From Crotalaria pallida (taxonomy: Eukaryota; Streptophyta; Magnoliopsida; Fabales; Fabaceae): a stretch of DNA of 64,000 bases. Numbering within the stretch: position 1 is the first letter of the stretch; each line of letters begins with the position of its first letter. Below the pieces are notes generated by a model. It was not told where the DNA came from, made no database searches, and worked only from the letters and a program-made list of their open reading frames with translations. Location of the stretch: positions 62,205,001-62,269,000 of the forward strand of contig CM075656.1 of NCBI GenBank assembly GCA_037953625.1, written 5' to 3'. The position numbers were made by a program, and so were the translations under genes. Positions 50,830 to 61,689 of this stretch are shown here, in pieces.

Positions 50830-52716
50830 TGAGTCCTTGGAGGTTCTAACAAGTGTAGAATGGTTATGAGAGTATTCTAAAGGCTTAGAATGGTCTAGGA
50901 ATGTGTATTAGGACTTATAAGAACCATTAGAATGATACTAAACATTGCTTGGCACCCGAAGGGACTTAGAGGGTGTAGCATGAGTCCTTGGAGGTTCTAA
51001 CAAGTGTAGAATGGTTAAGAGAGTAATCTAAAGGCTTAGAATGGTCTAGGAATGTGTAATAAGACATATGCGAACATTTAGAATGACCCTAAACATTGCT
51101 TGGTACCCTAATGGACGTAAAGAGTGTAGGATGAGTCCTTGGAGGTTCTAACAAGTGTAGAATGGTTAGGAGAGTATTCTACAGGCTTAGAATGGTCTAG
51201 GAATGTGTATTAGGACTTATAAGAACCATTAGAATGATCCTAAACATTGCTTGGTACCCCAAGGGACGCAGAGGGTGTAGCATGAGTCCTTGGAGGTTCT
51301 AACAAGTGTAGAATGGTTATGAGAGTATTCTAAAGGCTTAGAATGGTCTAGGAATGTGTATAAGGACTTATAAGAACCATTAGAATGATCCTAATCATTG
51401 CTTGGTACCCCAAGGGACGTAGAGGGTGTAACATGAGTCCTTGGAGGTTCTAACAAGTGTAGAATGGTTATGAGAGTATTCTAAAGGCTTAGAATGGTCT
51501 AGGAATGTGTATTAGGACTTATAAGAACCATTAGAATGATCCTAAACATTGCTTGGTACCCCAAGGGACGTAGAGGGTGTAACATGAGTCCTTGGAGGTT
51601 CTAACAAGTGTAGAATGGTTATGAGAGTATTCTAAAGACTTAGAATGGTCTAGGAATGTGTATTTTGACATATAAGAACCATTTGAACAATCCAAAACAT
51701 TGCTTGGTACCCCAAGGGACGTAGAGGGTGTAGCATGAGTCCTTGGAGGTTCTAACAAGTGTAGAATGGTTATGAGAGTATTCTAAAGGCTTAGAATGGT
51801 CTAGGAATGTGATTAGGACTTAGAAGAACCATTAGAATGATCCTAAACATTGCTTGGTACCCCAAGGGACGGAGAGGGTGTAACATGAGTCCTTGGAGGT
51901 TCTAACAAGTGTAGAATGGTTATGAGAGTATTCTAAAGACTTAGAATGGTCTAGGAATGTGTATTTTGACATATAAGAACCATTTGAACAATCCAAAACA
52001 TTGCTTGGTACCCCAAGGGACGTAGAGGGTGTAGCATGAGTCCTTGGAGGTTCTAACAAGTGTAGAATGGTTATGAGAGTATTCTAAAGGCTTAGAATGG
52101 TCTAGGAATGTGTATAAGGACTTATAAGAACCATTAGAATGATCCTAATCATTGCTTGGTACCCCAAGGGACGTAGAGGGTGTAACATGAGTCCTTGGAG
52201 GTTCTAACAAGTGTAGAATGGTTATGAGAGTATTCTAAAGGCTTAGAATGGTCTAGGAATGTGTATTAGGACTTATAAGAACCATTAGAATGATACTAAA
52301 CATTGCTTGGCACCCGAAGGGACTTAGAGGGTGTAGCATGAGTCCTTGGAGGTTCTAACAAGTGTAGAATGGTTAAGAGAGTAATCTAAAGGCTTAGAAT
52401 GGTCTAGGAATGTGTAATAAGACATATACGAACATTTAGAATGACCCTAAACATTGCTTGGTACCCTAATGGACGTTAAGAGTGTAGGATGAGTCCTTGG
52501 AGGTTCTAACAAGTGTAGAATGGTTAGGAGAGTATTCTACAGGCTTAGAATGGTCTAGGAATGTGTATTAGGACTTATAAGAACCATTAGAATGATCCTA
52601 AACATTGCTTGGTACCCCAAGGGACGTAGAGGGTGTAGCATGAGTCCTTGGAGGTTCTAACAAGTGTAGAATGGTTATGATAGTATTCTAAAGGCTTAGA
52701 ATGGTCTAGGAATGTG
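50830..52716 (+). repeat. HOR: 9-mer, 1,358-bp unit, ~1.4 copies, first T6-T5
   Basis: The first T6-T5 dimer and its flanks (50,830-51,358) recur at 52,188-52,716, offset 1,358 bp. Shared markers are atgatactaaac, agagtaatctaaagg, gtgtaataagac and the rare gttaggagagtattctacagg (about 51,166 and 52,524). Differences are tatgcgaac against tatacgaac, gacgtaaag against gacgttaag, and gacgcag against gacgtag. The next T6 follows 1,056 bp later. Confidence 0.8.
50925..51075 (+). repeat. First copy of monomer class T6 (atgatactaaac, ggcacccgaag)
   Basis: T6 has atgatactaaacattgcttgg, then cacccgaagggacttag. It loses the GGTACC site and the standard CpG (acttag) but gains a CpG in cccgaag. Its 3' part usually carries agagtaatctaaagg and a gtgtaataagacatat linker, and it is normally followed by T5, so T6-T5 is a dimer. 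About ten copies occur (near 50,925, 52,283, 53,339, 55,755, 56,358, 57,262, 58,167, 59,073, 62,543 and 63,899), all in the last 13 kb. Confidence 0.85.
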
Positions 52717-54093
52717 TATTAGGATTTATAAGAACCATTAGAATGATCCTAAACATTGCTTGGTACCCCAAGGGACGTAGAGGGTGTAGCATGAGTCCTT
52801 GGAGGTTCTAACAAGTGTAGAATGGTTATGAGAGTATTCTAAAGGCTTAGAATGGTCTAGGAATGTGATTAGGACTTAGAAGAACCATTAGAATGATCCT
52901 AAACATTGCTTGGTACCCCAAGGGACGGAGAGGGTGTAACATGAGTCCTTGGAGGTTCTAACAAGTGTAGAATGGTTATGAGAGTATTCTAAAGACTTAG
53001 AATGGTCTAGGAATGTGTATTTTGACATATAAGAACCATTTGAACAATCCAAAACATTGCTTGGTACCCCAAGGGACGTAGAGGGTGTAGCATGAGTCTT
53101 TGGAGGTTCTAACAAGTGTAGAATGGTTATGAGAGTATTCTAAAGGCTTAGAATGGTCTAGGAATGTGTATAAGGACTTATAAGAACCATTAGAATGATC
53201 CTAATCATTGCTTGGTACCCCAAGGGACGTAGAGGGTGTAACATGAGTCTTTGGATGTTCTAACAAGTGTAGAATGGTTATGAGAGTATTCTAAAGGCTT
53301 AGAATGGTCTAGGAATGTGTATTAGGACTTATAAGAACCATTAGAATGATACTATACATTGCTTGGCACCCGAAGGGACTTAGAGGGTGTAACATGAGTC
53401 CTTGGAGGTTCTAACAAGTATAGAATGGTTAAGAGAGTAATCTAAAGGCTTAGAATGGTCTAGGAATGTGTAATAAGACATATACGAACATTTAGAATGA
53501 CCCTAAACATTGCTTGGTACCCTAATGGACGTAAAGAGTGTAGGATGAGTCCTTGGAGGTTCTAACAAGTGTAGAATGGTTAAGAGAGTATTCTAAAGGC
53601 TTAGAATGGTCTAGGAATGTGTATTAGGACTTATAAGAACCATTAGAATGATCCTAAACATTGCTTGGTACCCCAAGGGACGGAGAGGGTGTAGCATGAG
53701 TCCTTGGAGGTTCTAACAAGTGTAGAATGGTTATGAGAGTATTCTAAAGACTTAGAATGGTCTAGGAATGTGTATTTTGACATATAAGAACCATTTGAAC
53801 AATCCAAAACATTGCTTGGTACTCCAAGGGACGTAGAGGGTGTAGCATGAGTCTTTGGAGGTTCTAACAAGTGTAGAATGGTTATGAGAGTATTCTAAAG
53901 GCTTAGAATGGTCTAGGAATGTGTATAAGGACTTATAAGAACCATTAGAATGATCCTAATCATTGCTTGGTACCCCAAGGGACGTAGAGGGTGTAACATG
54001 AGTCCTTGGAGGTTCTAACAAGTGTAGAATGGTTATGAGAGTATTCTAAAGGCTTAGAATGGTCTAGGAATGTGTATTAGGACTTATAAGAAC

Positions 54094-54243
54094 CATTAGA
54101 ATGATACTAAACATTGCTTGGAACCCAATGGATGTAAAGAGTGTAGGATGAGTCCTTGGAGGTTCTAACAAGTGTAGAATGGTTAAGAGAGTATTCTAAA
54201 GGCATAGAATGGTCTAGGAATGTGTATTAGGACTTATAAGAAC
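54094..54243 (+). repeat. Hybrid T6/T5 monomer, 150 bp (cttggaacccaatgg)
   Basis: This monomer starts as T6 (atgatactaaacattgcttgg) and switches to T5 (aatgg, gtaaagagtgtagg) at cttggaacccaatgg, with one base lost at the switch. It also has gatgtaaag, a CpG-to-TpG change. Two related hybrids at 60,279 and 61,335 keep gacgtaaag. A crossover between the two neighbours of a T6-T5 dimer, deleting one monomer, would give exactly this product. Confidence 0.85.
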
Positions 54244-56165
54244 CATTAGTATGATCCTAAACAATTCTTGGTACCCCAAGGGACGTAGAGGGTGTAGCAT
54301 GAGTCCTTGGAGGTTCTAACAAGTGTAGAATGGTTATGAGAGTATTCTAAAGGCTTAGAATGGTCTAGGAATGTGTATAAGGACTTATAAGAACCATTAG
54401 AATGATCCTAATCATTGCTTGGTACCCCAAGGGACGTAGAGGGTGTAACATGAGTCCTTGGAGGTTCTAACAAGTGTAGAATGGTTATGAGAGTATTCTA
54501 AAGGCTTAGAATGGTCTAGGAATGTGTATTAGGACTTATAAGAACCATTAGAATGATCCTAAACATTGCTTGGTACCCCAAGGGACGTAGAGGGTGTAAC
54601 ATGAGTCCTTGGAGGTTCTAACAAGTGTAGAATGGTTACGAGAGTATTCTAAAGACTTAGAATGGTCTAGGAATGTGTATTTTGACATATAAGAACCATT
54701 TGAACAATCCAAAATATTGCTTGGTACCCCAAGGGACGTAGAGGGTGTAACATGAGTCCTTGGAGGTTCTAACAAGTGTAGAATGGTTATGAGAGTATTC
54801 TAAAGGCTTAGAATGGTCTAGGAATGTGATTAGGACTTAGAAGAACCATTAGAATGATCCTAAACATTGCTTGGTACCCCAAGGGACGGAGAGGGTGTAA
54901 CATGAGTCCTTGGAGGTTCTAACAAGTGTAGAATGGTTATGAGAGTATTCTAAAGACTTAGAATGGTCTAGGAATGTGTATTTTGACATATAAGAACCAT
55001 TTGAACAATCCAAAACATTGCTTGGTACCCCATGGGACGTAGAGGGTGTAGCATGAGTCTTTGGAGGTTCTAACAAGTGTAGAATGGTTATGAGAGTATT
55101 CTAAAGGCTTAGAATGGTCTAGGAATGTGTATAAGGACTTATAAGAACCATTAGAATGATCCTAATCATTGCTTGGTACCCCAAGGGACGTAGAGGGTGT
55201 AACATGAGTCCTTGGAGGTTCTAACAAGTGTAGAATGGTTATGAGAGTATTCTAAAGGCTTAGAATGGTCTAGGAATGTGTATTAGGACTTATAAGAACC
55301 ATTAGAATGATCCTAAACATTGCTTGGTACCCCAAGGGACGGAGAGGGTGTAACATGAGTCCTTGGAGGTTCTAACAAGTGTAGAATGGTTATGAGAGTA
55401 TTCTAAAGGCTTAGAATGGTCTAGGAATGTGATTAGGACTTAGAAGAACCATTAGAATGATCCTAAACATTGCTTGGTACCCCAAGGGACGGAGAGGGTG
55501 TAACATGAGTCCTTGGAGGTTCTAACAAGTGTAGAATGGTTATGAGAGTATTCTAAAGACTTAGAATGGTCTAGGAATGTGTATTTTGACATATAAGAAC
55601 CATTTGAACAATCCAAAACATTGCTTGGTACCCCAAGGGACGTAGAGGGTGTAGCATGAGTCGTTGGAGGTTCTAACAAGTGTAGAATGGTTATGAGAGT
55701 ATTCTAAAGGCTTAGAATGGTCTAGGAATGTGTATTAGGACTTATAAGAACCATTAGAATGATACTAAACATTGCTTGGCACCCGAAGGGACTTAGAGGG
55801 TGTAGCATGAGTCCTTGGAGGTTCTAACAAGTGTAGAATGGTTATGAGAGTATTCTAAAGGCTTAGAATGGTCTAGGAATGTGATTAGGACTTAGAAGAA
55901 CTATTAGAATGATCCTAAACATTGCTTGGTACCCCAAGGGACGGAGAGGGTGTAACATGAGTCCTTGGAGGTTCTAACAAGTGTAGAATGGTTATGAGAG
56001 TATTCTAAAGACTTAGAATGGTCTAGGAATGTGTATTTTGACATATAAGAACCATTTGAACAATCCAAAACATTGCTTGGTACCCCAAGGGACGTAGAGG
56101 GTGTAGCATGAGTCTTTGGAGGTTCTAACAAGTGTAGAATGGTTATGAGAGCATTCTAAAGGCTT

Positions 56166-59100
56166 AGAATGGTCTAGGAATGTGTATAAGGACTTATAAG
56201 AACCATTAGAATGATCCAAAACATTTCTTGGTACCCCAAGGGACGTAGAGGGTGTAACATGAGTCCTTGGAGGTTCTAACAAGTGTAGAATGGTTATGAG
56301 AGTATTCTAAAGGCTTAGAATGGTCTAGGAATGTGTATTAGGACTTATAAGAACCATTAGAATGATACTAAACATTGCTTGGCACCCGAAGGGACTTAGA
56401 GGGTGTAGCATGAGTCCTTGGAGGTTCTAACAAGTATAGAATGATTAAGAGAGTAATCTAAAGGCTTAGAATGGTCTAGGAATGTGTAATAAGACATATA
56501 CCAACATTTAGAATGACCCTAAACATTGCTTGGTACCCTAATGGACGTAAAGAGTGTAGGATGAGTCCTTGGAGGTTCTAACAAGTGTAGAATGGTTAAG
56601 AGAGTATTCTAAAGGCTTAGAGTGGTCTAGGAATGTGTATTAGGACTTATAAGAACCATTAGAATGATCCTAAACATTGCTTGGTACCCCAAGGGACGTA
56701 GAGGGTGTAGCATGAGTCCTTGGAGGTTCTAACAAGTGTAGAATGGTTATGAGAGTATTCTAAAGGCTTAGAATGGTCTAGGAATGTGATTAGGACTTAG
56801 AAGAACCATTAGAATGATCCTAAACATTGCTTGGTACCCCAAGCGACGGAGAGGGTGTAACATGAGTCCTTGGAGGTTCTAACAAGTGTAGAATGGTTAT
56901 GAGAGTATTCTAAAGACTTAGAATGGTCTAGGAATGTGTATTTTGACATATAAGAACCATTTGAACAATCCAAAACATTGCTTGGTACCCCAAGGGACGT
57001 AGAGGGTGTAGCATGAGTCTTTGGAGGTTCTAACAAGTGTAGAATGGTTATGAGAGTATTCTAAAGGCTTAGAATGGTCTAGGAATGTGTATAAGGACTT
57101 ATAAGAACCATTAGAATGATCCTAATCATTGCTTGGTACCCCAAGGGACGTAGAGGGTGTAACATGAGTCCTTGGAGGTTCTAACAAGTGTAGAATGGTT
57201 ATGAGAGTATTCTAAAGGCTTACAATGGTCTAGGAATGTGTATTAGGACTTATAAGAACCATTAGAATGATACTAAACATTGCTTGGCACCCGAAGGGAC
57301 TTAGAGGGTGTAGCATGAGTCCTTGGAGGTTCTAACAAGTATAGAATGATTAAGAGAGTAATCTAAAGGCTTAGAATGGTCTAGGAATGTGTAATAAGAC
57401 ATATACGAACATTTAGAATGACCCTAAACATTGCTTGGTACCCTAATGGACGTAAAGAGTGTAGGATGAGTCCTTGGAGGTTCTAACAAGTGTAGAATGG
57501 TTAAGAGAGTATTCTAAAGGCATAGAATGGTCTAGGAATGTGTATTAGGACTTATAAGAACCATTAGTATGATCCTAAACAATTCTTGGTACCCCAAGGG
57601 ACGCAGAGGGTGTAGCATGAGTCCTTGGAGGTTCTAACAAGTGTAGAATGGTTATGAGAGTATTCTAAAGGCTTAGAATGGTCTAGGAATGTGTATAAGG
57701 ACTTATAAGAACCATTAGAATGATCCTAATCATTGCTTGGTACCCCAAGGGACGTAGAGGGTGTAACATGAGTCCTTGGAGGTTCTAACAAGTGTAGAAT
57801 GGTTATGAGAGTATTCTAAAGGTTTAGAATGGTCTAGGAATGTGTATTAGAACTTATAAGAACCATTAGAATGATCCTAAACATTGCTTGGTACCCCAAG
57901 GGACGTAGAGGGTGTAACATGAGTCCTTGGAGGTTCTAACAAGTGTAGAATGGTTATGAGAGTATTCTAAAGACTTAGAATGGTCTAGGAATGTGTATAA
58001 GGACTTATAAGAACCATTAGAATGATCCAAAACATTTCTTGGTACCCCAAGGGACGTAGAGGGTGTAACATGAGTCCTTGGAGGTTCTAACAAGTGTAGA
58101 ATGGTTATGAGAGTATTCTAAAGGCTTAGAATGGTCTAGGAATGTGTATTAGGACTTATAAGAACCATTAGAATGATACTAAACATTGCTTGGCACCCGA
58201 AGGGACTTAGAGGGTGTAGCATGAGTCCTTGGAGGTTCTAACAAGTATAGAATGATTAAGAGAGTAATCTAAAGGCTTAGAATGGTCTAGGAATGTGTAA
58301 TAAGACATATACCAACATTTAGAATGACCCTAAACATTGCTTGGTACCCTAATGGACGTAAAGAGTGTAGGATGAGTCCTTGGAGGTTCTAACAAGTGTA
58401 GAATGGTTAAGAGAGTATTCTAAAGGCTTAGAGTGGTCTAGGAATGTGTATTAGGACTTATAAGAACCATTAGAATGATCCTAAACATTGCTTGGTACCC
58501 CAAGGGACGTAGAGGGTGTAGCATGAGTCCTTGGAGGTTCTAACAAGTGTAGAATGGTTATGAGAGTATTCTAAAGGCTTAGAATGGTCTAGGAATGTGA
58601 TTAGGACTTAGAAGAACCATTAGAATGATCCTAAACATTGCTTGGTACCCCAAGCGACGGAGAGGGTGTAACATGAGTCCTTGGAGGTTCTAACAAGTGT
58701 AGAATGGTTATGAGAGTATTCTAAAGACTTAGAATGGTCTAGGAATGTGTATTTTGACATATAAGAACCATTTGAACAATCCAAAACATTGCTTGGTACC
58801 CCAAGGGACGTAGAGGGTGTAGCATGAGTCTTTGGAGGTTCTAACAAGTGTAGAATGGTTATGAGAGTATTCTAAAGGCTTAGAATGGTCTAGGAATGTG
58901 TATAAGGACTTATAAGAACCATTAGAATGATCCTAATCATTGCTTGGTACCCCAAGGGACGTAGAGGGTGTAACATGAGTCCTTGGAGGTTCTAACAAGT
59001 GTAGAATGGTTATGAGAGTATTCTAAAGGCTTACAATGGTCTAGGAATGTGTATTAGGACTTATAAGAACCATTAGAATGATACTAAACATTGCTTGGCA

Positions 59101-59795
59101 CCCGAAGGGACTTAGAGGGTGTAGCATGAGTCCTTGGAGGTTCTAACAAGTATAGAATGATTAAGAGAGTAATCTAAAGGCTTAGAATGGTCTAGGAATG
59201 TGTAATAAGACATATACGAACATTTAGAATGACCCTAAACATTGCTTGGTACCCTAATGGACGTAAAGAGTGTAGGATGAGTCCTTGGAGGTTCTAACAA
59301 GTGTAGAATGGTTAAGAGAGTATTCTAAAGGCATAGAATGGTCTAGGAATGTGTATTAGGACTTATAAGAACCATTAGTATGATCCTAAACAATTCTTGG
59401 TACCCCAAGGGACGCAGAGGGTGTAGCATGAGTCCTTGGAGGTTCTAACAAGTGTAGAATGGTTATGAGAGTATTCTAAAGGCTTAGAATGGTCTAGGAA
59501 TGTGTATAAGGACTTATAAGAACCATTAGAATGATCCTAATCATTGCTTGGTACCCCAAGGGACGTAGAGGGTGTAACATGAGTCCTTGGAGGTTCTAAC
59601 AAGTGTAGAATGGTTATGAGAGTATTCTAAAGGTTTAGAATGGTCTAGGAATGTGTATTAGAACTTATAAGAACCATTAGAATGATCCTAAACATTGCTT
59701 GGTACCCCAAGGGACGTAGAGGGTGTAACATGAGTCCTTGGAGGTTCTAACAAGTGTAGAATGGTTATGAGAGTATTCTAAAGACTTAGAATGGT
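56166..59795 (+). repeat. HOR: 12-mer, 1,811-bp unit, ~2 copies
   Basis: 56,166-57,976 is repeated from 57,977 at an offset of 1,811 bp. Shared markers are ccaaaacatttcttgg, tataccaacattt, gcttagagtggtc, aagcgacgg (about 56,842 and 58,653), gtcttacaatgg (about 57,218 and 59,029) and aatgattaagag. The units contain two T6-T5 dimers. The second copy ends near 59,800, where gtgtattttgac appears in place of gtgtataagg. Confidence 0.9.
57864..58014 (+). repeat. Recombinant monomer at the 12-mer junction
   Basis: This monomer begins like the T1 copy at about 59,675 and has aaagacttag, but ends with gtgtataaggac instead of the gtgtattttgac that this form normally precedes. It lies exactly where the left and right 1,811-bp units meet. 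It is most simply read as the crossover product that created the tandem duplication, with the exchange point between about 57,976 and 57,997. Confidence 0.8.
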
Positions 59796-60278
59796 CTAGG
59801 AATGTGTATTTTGACATATAAGAACCATTTGAACAATCCAAAACATTGCTTGGTACCCCAAGGGACGTAGAGGGTGTAGCATGAGTCCTTGGAGGTTCTA
59901 ACAAGTGTAGAATGGTTATGAGAGTATTCTAAAGGCTTAGAATGGTCTAGGAATGTGATTAGGACTTAGAAGAACCATTAGAATGATCCTAAACATTGCT
60001 TGGTACCCCAAGGGACAGAGAGGGTGTAACATGAGTCCTTGGAGGTTCTAACAAGTGTAGAATGGTTATGAGAGTATTCTAAAAGGCTTAGAATGGTCTA
60101 GGAATGTGTATAAGGACTTATAAGAACCATTAGAATGATCCTAATCATTGCTTGGTACCCCAAGGGACGTAGAGGGTGTAACATGAGTCCTTGGAGGTTC
60201 TAACAAGTGTAGAATGGTTATGAGAGTATTCTAAAGGCTTAGAATGGTCTAGGAATGTGTATTAGGACTTATAAGAAC

Positions 60279-60428
60279 CATTAGAATGATACTAAACATT
60301 GCTTGGAACCCAATGGACGTAAAGAGTGTAGGATGAGTCCTTGGAGGTTCTAACAAGTGTAGAATGGTTAAGAGAGTATTCTAAAGGCATAGAATGGTCT
60401 AGGAATGTGTATTAGGACTTATAAGAAC
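60279..60428 (+). repeat. Hybrid T6/T5 monomer, second copy
   Basis: Same T6-to-T5 switch at cttggaacccaatgg as at 54,094, but with gacgtaaag. It is 1,056 bp before its partner at 61,335, so it was copied as part of the 7-mer unit. Confidence 0.85.
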
Positions 60429-61334
60429 CATTAGTATGATCCTAAACAATTCTTGGTACCCCAAGGGACGCAGAGGGTGTAGCATGAGTCCTTGGAGGTT
60501 CTAACAAGTGTAGAATGGTTATGAGAGTATTCTAAAGGCTTAGAATGGTCTAGGAATGTGTATAAGGACTTATAAGAACCATTAGAATGATCCTAATCAT
60601 TGCTTGGTACCCCAAGGGACGTAGAGGGTGTAACATGAGTCCTTGGAGGTTCTAACAAGTGTAGAATGGTTATGAGAGTATTCTAAAGGTTTAGAATGGT
60701 CTAGGAATGTGTATTAGAACTTATAAGAACCATTAGAATGATCCTAAACATTGCTTGGTACCCCAAGGGACGTAGAGGGTGTAACATGAGTCCTTGGAGG
60801 TTCTAACAAGTGTAGAATGGTTATGAGAGTATTCTAAAGACTTAGAATGGTCTAGGAATGTGTATTTTGACATATAAGAACCATTTGAACAATCCAAAAC
60901 ATTGCTTGGTACCCCAAGGGACGTAGAGGGTGTAGCATGAGTCCTTGGAGGTTCTAACAAGTGTAGAATGGTTATGAGAGTATTCTAAAGGCTTAGAATG
61001 GTCTAGGAATGTGATTAGGACTTAGAAGAACCATTAGAATGATCCTAAACATTGCTTGGTACCCCAAGGGACGGAGAGGGTGTAACATGAGTCCTTGGAG
61101 GTTCTAACAAGTGTAGAATGGTTATGAGAGTATTCTAAAAGGCTTAGAATGGTCTAGGAATGTGTATAAGGACTTATAAGAACCATTAGAATGATCCTAA
61201 TCATTGCTTGGTACCCCAAGGGACGTAGAGGGTGTAACATGAGTCCTTGGAGGTTCTAACAAGTGTAGAATGGTTATGAGAGTATTCTAAAGGCTTAGAA
61301 TGGTCTAGGAATGTGTATTAGGACTTATAAGAAC

Positions 61335-61484
61335 CATTAGAATGATACTAAACATTGCTTGGAACCCAATGGACGTAAAGAGTGTAGGATGAGTCCTTGG
61401 AGGTTCTAACAAGTGTAGAATGGTTAAGAGAGTATTCTAAAGGCATAGAATGGTCTAGGAATGTGTATTAGGACTTATAAGAAC
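61335..61484 (+). repeat. Hybrid T6/T5 monomer, third copy
   Basis: Third copy of the 150-bp hybrid, apparently the same as 60,279-60,428 and one 7-mer unit downstream of it. Confidence 0.85.
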
Positions 61485-61689
61485 CATTAGTATGATCCTA
61501 AACAATTCTTGGTACCCCAAGGGACGCAGAGGGTGTAGCATGAGTCCTTGGAGGTTCTAACAAGTGTAGAATGGTTATGAGAGTATTCTAAAGGCTTAGA
61601 ATGGTCTAGGAATGTGTATAAGGACTTATAAGAACCATTAGAATGATTCTAATTATTGCTTGGTACCCCAAGGGACGTAGAGGGTGTAA

